A stretch of DNA of 64,000 bases from Fictibacillus nanhaiensis (lineage in GTDB: Bacteria; Bacillota; Bacilli; Bacillales; Fictibacillaceae), in the NCBI GenBank assembly GCA_017052515.1, contig JAFHKR010000039.1, positions 372,001-436,000 of the forward strand. The letters run 5' to 3'. The notes under the pieces were generated by a model, which saw only the letters and a list, made by a program, of their open reading frames with translations, was not told the DNA's origin and did no database searches. Each line of letters begins with the position of its first letter. Positions within the stretch are counted from its first letter, which is position 1. This document shows positions 1 through 7,215 of the stretch, piece after piece. Both the position numbers and the translations under genes were made by a program.

Positions 1-355
1 AAGCGACAGCTGCAAAACCTGCTCCACCTGTTATTCCGATCATATCGGGAGACGCTAAAGGGTTACGTATGATCCCTTGCAGAATTGCACCTGAGAGAGC
101 AAGTGAAGATCCTGCAATAAATGCGACCAATACCCTTGGGAGTCTGAATTCAGTAATGATGAGCTGATTAATATCAAGCCCTGTTCCCATTAATGCTTGA
201 AATACATCCCACGGTGCAATATACATATCACCGACACCGATACTGATTAGCATGGCAACTATTGCCGCAAATGTTAGGGCAATGATGCTAACAGTGGTTT
301 TTTTATCAATTAAAAAAGAAAATGATTTACGCTGTAGGACCCAGTACTTTCTCAT
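1..355 (-). CDS. FecCD-type Fe3+-siderophore ABC permease, second subunit (partial)
   Basis: N-terminal 118 residues of a second FecCD-family permease; the rest lies beyond the left edge. After a short basic N-terminus comes a membrane segment. The stretches with LPRVLVAFIAGSSLALSG and RNPLASPDMIGITGGAG are typical of this family, whose members pair to move Fe3+-siderophores across the membrane. The ATG lies inside the stop codon of the upstream permease (ATGA, 4-base overlap), so the two are translationally coupled. With the divergent binding lipoprotein this makes a transporter like B. subtilis YfiYZ-YfhA. The substrate cannot be told from sequence. Confidence 0.9.
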   Translation of the reverse strand, partial: MRKYWVLQRKSFSFLIDKKTTVSIIALTFAAIVAMLISIGVGDMYIAPWDVFQALMGTGLDINQLIITEFRLPRVLVAFIAGSSLALSGAILQGIIRNPLASPDMIGITGGAGFAAVA

Positions 356-1362
356 TTTTGAAATATTCCTTTTCGAACAATATATATGAAGAATGGTGTA
401 CCAATCAGAGCAGTTACAACTCCAACAGGTGCTTCTTCAGGCATGATGATATATCGTGCACCAATATCTGCCATAACGAGCATGATACCACCGATGACCG
501 CAGAGTATGGCACGATCCAGCGGTGATCATTTCCTACTAAATATCTAGCAAAGTGAGGAACAACGATCCCTATGAAACTGATAGGTCCAGCTATCGCAAC
601 TGATCCTCCAGCTAGTATGATAACCATGAGAGCCGCGGCTAGTTTAAACACTACTGTTTTTTGACCTAAGCTGATGGCAACATCTTCACCGAGTGCAAAG
701 GCGTTTAATTGCCTTGATAATAAGAGTGATATGACCCAGGCGATAACGAGTGCAGGTAAGACAGCGGCAAGCATAGAAAGTTTTCTTCCTTCAACAGAAC
801 CCGCAAGCCAGAATAAAACCTCATCTAGCGCCTTTTCATTGGTCACGAGCATACCTTGCGTGAGGGATGCAAAAAGAGCGGCCATAACAGCTCCTGCCAA
901 TGTTAGTTTGACGGGTGTAAGCCCACCTTGTCCGGCAGAGCCTAATGCATAAGCCAATCCTGCAGCAACAGCAGCGCCTAGGAATCCAATCCACATAAAT
1001 TGCTGTATAGATGAAATTCCAAGAAAAGTAACACCAAAAACAATAAAGAATCCAGCTCCTGCATTCACACCGAAGATATCTGGAGAGGCAATTGGATTTC
1101 GAGTTAGCGCTTGCATGAGGACGCCTGCGATTCCTAAAGAAATTCCGACTGCCATACCAACGAGTGAGCGTGGTACTCGAGAAAGTTGAATGATTAAATG
1201 TTCGTTCGAGCCGTTAAAAGCCGTATATGCTTCAATGGCTTGTTTTAGTGAAGTGTTCGTATACCCTAGTACAACACTTAGCACCATAATAATAAGTGCA
1301 ATCAATAGCCCTGCGATAAGTCCAGCTGCTTTAATTTTATTTCCGTATAATATTCCGTTCAT
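352..1362 (-). CDS. FecCD-type Fe3+-siderophore ABC permease, first subunit
   Basis: This 336-residue, strongly hydrophobic protein has the FecCD pattern throughout: LSRVPRSLVGMAVGISLG near residue 60, RNPIASPDIFGVNAGAGF near 88, and the late motif PISFIGIVVPHFAR near 265, which in this family lies close to the loop that contacts the ATPase. It forms half of the membrane channel of an iron-siderophore importer. It is the first gene of a leftward operon whose next gene overlaps it by four bases. No ATPase gene is visible; related Bacillus systems often use a shared ATPase. Fur boxes lie just upstream. Confidence 0.93.
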   Translation of the reverse strand: MNGILYGNKIKAAGLIAGLLIALIIMVLSVVLGYTNTSLKQAIEAYTAFNGSNEHLIIQLSRVPRSLVGMAVGISLGIAGVLMQALTRNPIASPDIFGVNAGAGFFIVFGVTFLGISSIQQFMWIGFLGAAVAAGLAYALGSAGQGGLTPVKLTLAGAVMAALFASLTQGMLVTNEKALDEVLFWLAGSVEGRKLSMLAAVLPALVIAWVISLLLSRQLNAFALGEDVAISLGQKTVVFKLAAALMVIILAGGSVAIAGPISFIGIVVPHFARYLVGNDHRWIVPYSAVIGGIMLVMADIGARYIIMPEEAPVGVVTALIGTPFFIYIVRKGIFQK

Positions 1363-1436
1363 TAGAGCCTCTTTTATTAATGAAAGTTATTCTCATTTAT
1401 CAGTTTAAAAGTAAAGTAGGTATCTGTCAATGACTT

Positions 1437-1451
1437 TGAAAATCATTATCA
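1437..1451. promoter_or_regulatory. Fur box, proximal to the leftward permease operon
   Basis: TGAAAATCATTATCA matches the B. subtilis Fur 7-1-7 consensus TGATAATNATTATCA with one mismatch. It lies between the divergent permease and binding-protein genes, so iron-replete Fur should repress both. Seen directly; function is inferred from the consensus. Confidence 0.8.
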
Positions 1452-1500
1452 TTTAGTTGTTGACAACGTATTCATATCAGTTTATGATACGAATTGTAAT

Positions 1501-1515
1501 TGATTCTCATTATCA
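1501..1515. promoter_or_regulatory. Fur box, proximal to the binding-protein gene
   Basis: TGATTCTCATTATCA matches the Fur 7-1-7 consensus at 13 of 15 positions and lies about 30 bases upstream of the lipoprotein start codon. With the box at 1437 it gives two Fur sites in a 180-base divergent control region. Confidence 0.75.
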
Positions 1516-1546
1516 TTTACAAGATAAAAAGAGGAGAGAAAATCGA

Positions 1547-2503
1547 ATGAAGAAAATTACATACAAATGGCTTGCGTTCGCAGCGGTATTGACGTTAATG
1601 CTTGCATTAGCAGCTTGCGGAGGAAAAGATAAAGAACAAGAAGAAAAGTCAGAAGGATCTTCTGCTTCTTATAAAGTAGAACATGCGATGGGTACAACAG
1701 AAGTTAAGAAAAACAAACGAGTAGTTGTACTAACTAATGAAGGTACTGAAGCCGTACTTGCTCTTGGCGTAAAACCGGTTGGAGCCGTTAAATCTTGGTT
1801 AGGTGATCCTTGGTATGATCACATTAAGGATGACATGAAAGATGTAGAAGTTGTAGGTGACGAGAGTACGGTAAACGTTGAGAAAATCGCAGCTTTAAAG
1901 CCGGACTTAATCATCGGAAACAAACAGCGTCAAGAAAAACAATATGATGAATTAAACAAAATTGCACCAACTGTATTTTCTGAAGAACTTCGTGGTGATT
2001 GGAAGATCAACTTCGAACTATACGCAAAAGCGCTAGATAAAGAAGAAAAAGGGAAAGAAGTTTTGGCTGCATTCGACAAGCGTATTGAAGATATGAAGAA
2101 AGAGGCAGCAGATCAGTTAAAAACTGAAGTTTCAGTTGTTCGTTTCCTACCTGGAACTTCTCGTATCTATCATAAAGATTCTTTTTCTGGTGTGATTCTA
2201 GATCAGATTGGATTTGCTCGCCCTGGTGATCAAAACAAGGATGATTTTATGGAAGAAGTTACACAAGAACGCATTCCAGATATGAATGGTGACATTCTAT
2301 TCTACTTCACTTATGAAGAAGGTGACGGAAAAGCGACAGATACAGAAAAAGAGTGGACAAGTAATCCGCTTTGGAAGAACCTCGAAGTTGTAAAAGCGGA
2401 TAAAGCTTATAAAGTAAGTGATGCCATCTGGAATACAGCTGGTGGAGTAAAAGCTGCTAACTTAATGCTAGATGATCTTGAAAAGTATTTCTTAGAAAAA
2501 TAA
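1547..2503 (+). CDS. Fe3+-siderophore ABC transporter substrate-binding lipoprotein
   Basis: 318-residue extracytoplasmic solute-binding protein. The start is the ATG at 1547, behind GAGGAGAG; a longer frame from 1457 would swallow the Fur boxes. A lipoprotein signal ends at the lipobox LAAC (Cys about residue 23), followed by a charged Lys/Glu linker. The mature part has the FepB/FhuD two-lobed pattern, including RVVVLTNEGTEAVLALGVKPVGA and LKPDLIIGNK. It should capture a ferric siderophore and deliver it to the divergent FecCD permeases. YfiY is the closest named relative I can suggest; the ligand is unknown. Confidence 0.92.
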   Translation: MKKITYKWLAFAAVLTLMLALAACGGKDKEQEEKSEGSSASYKVEHAMGTTEVKKNKRVVVLTNEGTEAVLALGVKPVGAVKSWLGDPWYDHIKDDMKDVEVVGDESTVNVEKIAALKPDLIIGNKQRQEKQYDELNKIAPTVFSEELRGDWKINFELYAKALDKEEKGKEVLAAFDKRIEDMKKEAADQLKTEVSVVRFLPGTSRIYHKDSFSGVILDQIGFARPGDQNKDDFMEEVTQERIPDMNGDILFYFTYEEGDGKATDTEKEWTSNPLWKNLEVVKADKAYKVSDAIWNTAGGVKAANLMLDDLEKYFLEK

Positions 2504-2513
2504 GAGAATATAG

Positions 2514-2543
2514 AAAGGGAGCGAGAAATTCGCTTCCTTTTTG
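2514..2543 (+). terminator. Rho-independent terminator after the binding-protein gene
   Basis: Stem AAAGGGAGCGA / TCGCTTCCTTT with one G-T pair and a short loop, followed by a T run, starting 10 bases after the stop codon. Confidence 0.88.
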
Positions 2544-2680
2544 TTTTCAAAGAACTGCATTAAGGCGTTCTTAATTTGTACACAATTTCGCAATAAATCT
2601 GCCATAAGTTTTCCAAGGGAATAGGAATAATAAACATAATGTATAAATATAGAATAAATTTATTCCTGGAGGTTTTTGTA

Positions 2681-3103
2681 ATGAATAAAAAACCATCGCT
2701 TGAAAAGGAACTGCAGCAACGTGAAATCTTAATGAAAGACGAGCAAACCAATGCTTGGTATTACGAAGACCACATTACAGCCATCGTTAACCGCGCCCGA
2801 AAAGAAGGTGCATTTGATGATCTCGAAGGATTAGGCAAGCCACTTAATCTAGATGAAGATCTTACGTATAATCCCGAGAAGCGTCTTCATAAAGTAATGA
2901 AAGATAATAACATTCTCCCGAGTTGGGTGAAACTTGGTCAGGAGATAGACGTACTTAAAGAAGAACTAAAAACGTATACCGTAGAATTCAACATCAAAAA
3001 GACCGTAGAGACCATTAACAAAAAAGTCTTTCAGTATAACTTAACTTGTCCACCTAGTGCACAACGGATGAAGATCAATCTGGAGGACGTTTTGAATAAA
3101 TAA
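2681..3103 (+). CDS. DUF1992 protein (DnaJ-C28-like conserved domain)
   Basis: 140-residue soluble protein. The ATG at 2681 is chosen because TGGAGG lies 7 bases upstream. The block with ITAIVNRARKEGAFDDLEGLGKPL, then a conserved Asp/Pro segment and LPSWVKLGQEID, is the hallmark of DUF1992, a domain shared with the eukaryotic DNAJC28 protein but without its J domain. The biochemical role is not established. The cupin gene follows after 11 bases, so the two are probably co-transcribed. Confidence 0.85.
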   Translation: MNKKPSLEKELQQREILMKDEQTNAWYYEDHITAIVNRARKEGAFDDLEGLGKPLNLDEDLTYNPEKRLHKVMKDNNILPSWVKLGQEIDVLKEELKTYTVEFNIKKTVETINKKVFQYNLTCPPSAQRMKINLEDVLNK

Positions 3104-3114
3104 TTGGAGGCTGT

Positions 3115-3489
3115 ATGGCAAAGAAAAGTGCGTTAAATGCAGAACATTACCAATGGGGAGATGCATGTGATGGCTGGCACCTTGTAAAGCAAGAGAACCT
3201 AAGCATCATACAAGAAAGAATGCCTCCTCAAACAGCTGAGGTGAGACATTATCATGTTTTTTCCCATCAATTTTTCTTTGTTTTAAACGGAGAACTGTTG
3301 ATCGAAAAAGATGGTGAAGAATTTATCCTTAGCGCGCATCAAGGATTAGATATACCTGCAGGGACAACCCATCAAGTTCGAAACGAATCAAGTTTGCCTG
3401 TTGAGTTTCTTTTAACTTCTCATCCCCCTGCACAAGGAGATAGAGTGGTTGTGAAAAAAGTAAAAAGTATTAGTACAGTGACCCTTTAA
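3115..3489 (+). CDS. Small cupin-domain protein
   Basis: 124-residue single-domain cupin. The cupin core is visible as H-Y-H near residue 43 (VRHYHVFSHQFFFVLNGEL) and the second motif near 80 (GLDIPAGTTHQVRN), giving the usual two-motif metal site. TTGGAGG precedes the ATG. Cupins of this size bind small ligands or act as dioxygenases, isomerases or sensors; none of these can be chosen here. Its stop codon lies inside the stem of the following terminator. It probably shares a transcript with the DUF1992 gene. Confidence 0.85.
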   Translation: MAKKSALNAEHYQWGDACDGWHLVKQENLSIIQERMPPQTAEVRHYHVFSHQFFFVLNGELLIEKDGEEFILSAHQGLDIPAGTTHQVRNESSLPVEFLLTSHPPAQGDRVVVKKVKSISTVTL

Positions 3490-3509
3490 ACATAAAGGGT
3501 TATTTTTTT
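3481..3509 (+). terminator. Terminator overlapping the end of the cupin gene
   Basis: Perfect stem ACCCTTT / AAAGGGT with a 6-base loop and a T-rich tail; the upstream arm contains the stop codon. Confidence 0.88.
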
Positions 3510-3568
3510 GTCATGTGAATCTGAACTTATGGGAAAGATAGAGAAAAAGGATGCCAGGAGTTCATGAG

Positions 3569-4504
3569 ATGTTAATGTATAAAGAGGTAACAAATCAAAC
3601 CGAACGAATTGAACACTTTGTAATGCCAAAAGAGAAAGAAACGATCTGGATGTTTTATCAATCTCTTGAAGAAATGAATCAAGATGGTGTGTTAGAGCAA
3701 TTCGATCTTCATCCGTTAGCTAAGAATGCTTTCTTACATTTTTCTGAACATCCACAACTTAATGTTTATGCTAATCATGCTGTGGTATCAACGTTTTATT
3801 TAGGGTCAGAAGATTATGAACCGGTCAGGCTTAACCTGTTAATGGGTGAAAGATATTTAATCGTAATGAGTGAACGTGAAATTTCCTTTCGGGAACAGCT
3901 TGTTCAGGATTTCACTAACAATCCTGAACATATGAAGCATGTAAGCTATATGTTGTACTATCTGATGAAAGATATTGTGAGTTCCTATCTTGAAGTTGTG
4001 GATCAACTTTCAGATGAGTTTTTAGAGCTTGAAAAAAGTGTGTTCATCGATCCACAAAAACGAGAAATCGGACGCGATGTGTATCGCTGGAAGACTCGGT
4101 TGCATAAGCTCAGACAATATGTGGAAGCTGAAGAGAGCATCATACAGAAAATGGGTCATGAGGACTTCGAATACGCCAATGAAGAGTCAGGATTTTATTT
4201 TAAAGATTTACTATCCTCTTTTTCAAGGGTAACCGCTGCTTTTGACAGTTTTAAAGAAAATTTAAAAGGTATTTTAGATCTGCAAATGTCTTTAAAATCT
4301 GATCACATGAATAGAATCATGAAAACGTTGACGCTCGTTAGTGCAGTATTCATTCCCTTAACATTTATCGCAGGTCTTTATGGCATGAATTTCGAATACA
4401 TACCTGAATTAAAATGGCGATATGGCTATTTTTACGTTTTAACTCTTTGTTTAGTGCTGCCTGTTGTGATCATGAGTTATTTTAAAAAGAAAAGATGGTG
4501 GTGA
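3569..4504 (+). CDS. corA: CorA family divalent-metal (Mg2+/Co2+) transporter
   Basis: 311-residue CorA channel. The start at 3569 is preferred over the ATG at 3551 because GGAG lies 8 bases before it. The large N-terminal part is cytoplasmic, followed by the long stalk helix. Two C-terminal membrane segments close the protein, and the loop between them carries the diagnostic GMN signature (AGLYGMNF near residue 278). The C-terminus is basic (KKKRWW), as expected for the cytoplasmic end. CorA pentamers conduct Mg2+ or related ions inward. MgtE at 30683 is a second Mg2+ transporter in this window. No Mg2+ leader is seen here. Confidence 0.92.
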   Translation: MLMYKEVTNQTERIEHFVMPKEKETIWMFYQSLEEMNQDGVLEQFDLHPLAKNAFLHFSEHPQLNVYANHAVVSTFYLGSEDYEPVRLNLLMGERYLIVMSEREISFREQLVQDFTNNPEHMKHVSYMLYYLMKDIVSSYLEVVDQLSDEFLELEKSVFIDPQKREIGRDVYRWKTRLHKLRQYVEAEESIIQKMGHEDFEYANEESGFYFKDLLSSFSRVTAAFDSFKENLKGILDLQMSLKSDHMNRIMKTLTLVSAVFIPLTFIAGLYGMNFEYIPELKWRYGYFYVLTLCLVLPVVIMSYFKKKRWW

Positions 4505-4560
4505 CCTTTACATAAAAACGTATGTGCTGAGGAAAATAAAGAAAAAGGAGGACGTGAAGC

Positions 4561-4908
4561 ATGGAAAAAAGACCGTATTACATCAATGTTGAGACCGGTG
4601 AGATCCTTCCGATTAAAACCGCTTCTACTTTTCAGTTTGAAATATCTGCTTCTGATGAAGACGTAAGGCATCTCGAACGAAAATTTAGTGAATTAGACAG
4701 TACTGCAAATGATACGTTTGTAAGGTCTCATTTACCATATGTACCTTATTCAAATGACTCAGACAATGATAGATATGATCAGAAACTAAGAGAAGCCTAT
4801 CAGATGATTCATGATCTTGGTCAAGAGGAGACAAGACAATTTATTGAAAGTATGAGTTTTTGGAATCCTGAAAAACCACAAGATTTAGAAAAAAGACCAA
4901 AAGACTAG
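4561..4908 (+). CDS. Uncharacterised soluble protein, 115 aa
   Basis: Small acidic protein beginning MEKRPYYINVETGEILPI, behind a strong AAGGAGG site. It has no signal peptide or membrane segment. The C-terminal half is predicted helical and charged (KLREAYQMIHDLGQEETRQ). I do not recognise a domain and propose no function. It lies alone between corA and a convergent small membrane-protein gene, and its last codons form one arm of a bidirectional terminator. Base use matches neighbouring genes, so it looks like a genuine chromosomal gene. Confidence 0.75.
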   Translation: MEKRPYYINVETGEILPIKTASTFQFEISASDEDVRHLERKFSELDSTANDTFVRSHLPYVPYSNDSDNDRYDQKLREAYQMIHDLGQEETRQFIESMSFWNPEKPQDLEKRPKD

Positions 4909-4924
4909 ATGTCTTTTGGTCTTT
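4892..4924. terminator. Bidirectional terminator between convergent genes
   Basis: Perfect 14-bp inverted repeat AAAGACCAAAAGAC / GTCTTTTGGTCTTT with a 5-base loop. A strong T run is present on the minus strand; the plus strand has only a short one. The stop codon of the upstream gene is in the loop. Confidence 0.85.
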
Positions 4925-4930
4925 ACGTTG

Positions 4931-5149
4931 TTAATAAATAAAATAGGCAATGTAGATGATGAGACCGATCACGATTGTAAAGCCGGCTAGTGCAATGAAG
5001 ACGGGATTCAACAATGCAGTATGTCTGGAGACTGCAGGATTCACCTCATCTTCTGTGTACACTTTTTGTTTTTTTGCGATTTTCATCGTCCACCAGAGAC
5101 CTACAGCTGCTACAAGGACAGATAACAAAATAAAGAACAGTGTAAACAT
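4931..5149 (-). CDS. Small two-TM membrane protein
   Basis: 72 residues with one hydrophobic segment at about 2-22, a basic and acidic linker containing KIAKKQKVYTEDE, and a second segment at about 50-71 (ALAGFTIVIGLIIYIAYFIY). An AAGGAG site precedes the ATG. I do not recognise the family. It is oriented with the nucleoside kinase gene upstream of it and shares the bidirectional terminator with the 4561 gene. Function unknown. Confidence 0.75.
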   Translation of the reverse strand: MFTLFFILLSVLVAAVGLWWTMKIAKKQKVYTEDEVNPAVSRHTALLNPVFIALAGFTIVIGLIIYIAYFIY

Positions 5150-5194
5150 GAGTTCACTCCTTAAACCTTGTTTGTCCTAATAGTGTTTGTGGAT

Positions 5195-5863
5195 TTAACG
5201 GCTTTCATGCATAAGTAAAGTAGGTTGCTTTAAGGAATGAAGGCGCGCCAGTTCATTCTGTACGAGTGTAAGGATTTTTTCCTGATCGTCTTTATCAAAA
5301 ATGTTATATTGATCACTTTCGATTAACAATACTGGCGTTTTATCATAGGCTTTAATCCATTCCTTGTATTTAGCATGAAGCGTTTTATAATAGGCAAAAA
5401 GTTCAGGGTTTTCTTCAACTTGCTCGTATGAGCGCCCTCTTTGACGGATACGATTTAAAACCGTCTCAAAATCACTATCCAAATAGACAAGTAAATCAGG
5501 ACGAGACTTCGGGGTCTTGTCGATTTCGTTCATCATCGTTTCGAGAAGGTCTTTATAGGTATCAAATTCAAGCTGCGTCATGTTTCCTGAATCAAAATTT
5601 AGTTCTGCAAAAATTAAATCTTCATAAAGGCTTCGATCCAGAACGTTATCTGGACTCGTGCGAGCTTCCCGTATCGTCTTAAAACGTGTATTTAAAAAAT
5701 AAATCTGAAGCGGGAAAGCCCATCGCTTCGGGTTTTTGTAATAATCGGGTAAAATAGGGTTGTCAACGACGCTTTCATAAAAGATGGAGCTTCCAAGCTG
5801 CTCGCTCAAAAATTCAGCATATGTAGACTTGCCAGTACCGATCATACCTGCCATTAAAATCAC
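5195..5863 (-). CDS. Deoxynucleoside kinase
   Basis: 222-residue kinase of the dCK/dGK family, which phosphorylates salvaged deoxynucleosides with ATP. The start is the GTG at 5863, since AGGAGG lies 7 bases upstream; the ATG at 5890 has no ribosome site and would put that AGGAGG inside the gene. The P-loop GMIGTGKST lies right at the N-terminus. The DRS motif (VLDRSLYEDLIF) supplies the family's magnesium/substrate residues, and the basic RIRQRGRSYE segment resembles the LID. Length agrees with B. subtilis Dck and Dgk. Which base it prefers is not readable. Confidence 0.9.
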   Translation of the reverse strand: MILMAGMIGTGKSTYAEFLSEQLGSSIFYESVVDNPILPDYYKNPKRWAFPLQIYFLNTRFKTIREARTSPDNVLDRSLYEDLIFAELNFDSGNMTQLEFDTYKDLLETMMNEIDKTPKSRPDLLVYLDSDFETVLNRIRQRGRSYEQVEENPELFAYYKTLHAKYKEWIKAYDKTPVLLIESDQYNIFDKDDQEKILTLVQNELARLHSLKQPTLLMHESR

Positions 5864-6209
5864 GGTATATCCTCCTAAATGGTGCTTCATCGGCGCTAAA
5901 GCCAGTGATGCGAGACTAGTTTAAAACATATGTATTCACAAGTTTAAAATCAATATATGGTATGTAAGGTATAAAGCCTTTCTAAATATATCATGTAATA
6001 CAAAAGGTGAACAGAGATTGTTTTCATGAATCGTTTACACCTACTTAGGAATTTCTGATCGAACGCCCTACCATAAACGAGGCATCCTATATATATGGTA
6101 GGGAACTAAGTCATATTACTTGAACAAGTATCCATTTAAAAATATCATAGGCGTCACACGTGAAAACAGTAAAACGTAGAACGTATGCTGTGAAAAAGGG
6201 GATATGAAC
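5864..6209. other. Intergenic region with a 10-bp inverted repeat
   Basis: No gene is supported in this 346-base divergent region between the kinase and DsbA-like genes. It is AT-rich. It holds a perfect inverted repeat, CCCTACCATA at 6066-6075 and TATGGTAGGG at 6094-6103, with an 18-base loop and no T run on either strand, so it does not look like a terminator. Confidence 0.6.
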
Positions 6210-6842
6210 ATGACCATTCAAATAAAAGTATATTCTGATTTTGTTTGTCCATATTGTTATTTAGCTGAATCGCCATTAATAAAAGCGACGGAAGATAAAG
6301 ATGTTGAGATTGAGTGGATGCCATACGAACTCCGACCATTTCCTCAAGAAACATTGCGTCCTGAAGGAGACTATCTACAACGGTCATGGCAGGAGACAGT
6401 CCAGCCTTTATCAAAAAAAATGGGGGTTCATATGATCTTGCCAGGTGTATCTCCTCAACCCCATACTTTCTTTGCTCATGAAGGATTATTGTTTGCCAAG
6501 AAACACGATAAGGAAAGAGAGTATGCACATCTCGTTTTCAAAGCTTTCTATCAAAACGGAGAAGATATCGGGAAGATTGAAGTTCTTCAAAACATTGCTG
6601 AGGAAATTGGTCTCGATGGTAAGGCATTTCAACAAGCATTGGAATTCCGTGAGTTTAAGCAAGAAAGAGAAATGATTCTAAAAGAGGCAACAGAAGATTT
6701 GAACATTACGGCTGTTCCAACTATCATTATTGGTGAGAGAGTATTAAAAGGTCTGCATCCGCAAGCTAATATTGAACGTGCTCTTAGAGGCGCGATCAGG
6801 GATGCTAAATTCGAATTTTGTGACGGCGACGAATGTGAGTAA
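6210..6842 (+). CDS. DsbA-family thioredoxin-fold oxidoreductase (FrnE-like)
   Basis: 210-residue cytoplasmic DsbA-like protein. The ATG at 6210 sits 8 bases after AAGGGG and is preferred to the ATG at 6204. The redox motif CPYC is at residues 13-16 (SDFVCPYCYLAE). The cis-proline loop is visible as ITAVPTIIIGERVLKG near 170, with helical insertion between. No signal peptide is present, which fits the FrnE subgroup of thiol-disulfide isomerases linked to stress tolerance. The C-terminus has one further Cys in an acidic tail (CDGDECE). It is monocistronic with its own terminator. Confidence 0.9.
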   Translation: MTIQIKVYSDFVCPYCYLAESPLIKATEDKDVEIEWMPYELRPFPQETLRPEGDYLQRSWQETVQPLSKKMGVHMILPGVSPQPHTFFAHEGLLFAKKHDKEREYAHLVFKAFYQNGEDIGKIEVLQNIAEEIGLDGKAFQQALEFREFKQEREMILKEATEDLNITAVPTIIIGERVLKGLHPQANIERALRGAIRDAKFEFCDGDECE

Positions 6843-6860
6843 AATTAAAAAATATTGAAA

Positions 6861-6902
6861 AAAGAGCGCTTAGAAGGACTTCCTTCTTGGCGCTCTCTTT
6901 CG
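6861..6902 (+). terminator. Terminator after the DsbA-like gene
   Basis: Long stem AGAGCGC ... GCGCTCT extended inward by TAGAAGGA / TCCTTCT, followed by a T-rich tail. Confidence 0.85.
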
Positions 6903-6942
6903 TTCTTAACAATGAAAAAAGGGGGTTGTTGATAGGGATGTC

Positions 6943-7085
6943 TATAATATAGCAAGGTCACATTAAAAATGGCCGAATGTGTGATTTTTTTGATAAACGT
7001 TATTACTTTGTGACAAAGTCGCGCTGACGGACTAAAGAGCAGCGGATTAAAATGAAAAAAGCCCTAATTAGGGGAGGGCTTTTTT
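6943..7085 (+). promoter_or_regulatory. Structured leader or small RNA with terminator upstream of the MFS gene
   Basis: A TATAAT at 6943-6948 can start a transcript near 6955. Within it lie CACATT/AATGTG followed by seven T (about 6959-6991), a perfect palindrome ACTTTGTGACAAAGT at 7005-7019, a CGCTG/CAGCG stem at about 7022-7043, and a strong terminator AAAAAAGCCCT/AGGGCTTTTTT at 7055-7085. The terminator stands 130 bases before the MFS start codon with no gene before it, so it is either an attenuator or riboswitch for that gene or the end of a small RNA. I match it to no known riboswitch class. Confidence 0.5.
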
Positions 7086-7215
7086 CGGGAAAGGGGGGTA
7101 CACCTATATAAGACGAAGGAAAAATAGAAAAGTTTCAAAATTTTTAAAAATTCTTTTTCTAGCTCTTCAAAAAGTGATAGAGTAAGTAACAGAAGAGAAG
7201 AGAGAAGGATATGGG

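Noticed and set aside
1457-1546. Longer N-terminus of the siderophore-binding lipoprotein
   Set aside because: It would include the Fur box at 1501 and lacks a ribosome site; the start at 1547 gives a proper lipoprotein signal.
5864-5890. ATG start for the deoxynucleoside kinase
   Set aside because: The AGGAGG at 5871-5876 points to the GTG at 5863; the upstream ATG has no ribosome site.
6976-6999. cre site before the MFS gene
   Set aside because: TGATAAACGTTATTA looks palindromic but does not match the cre consensus in register.
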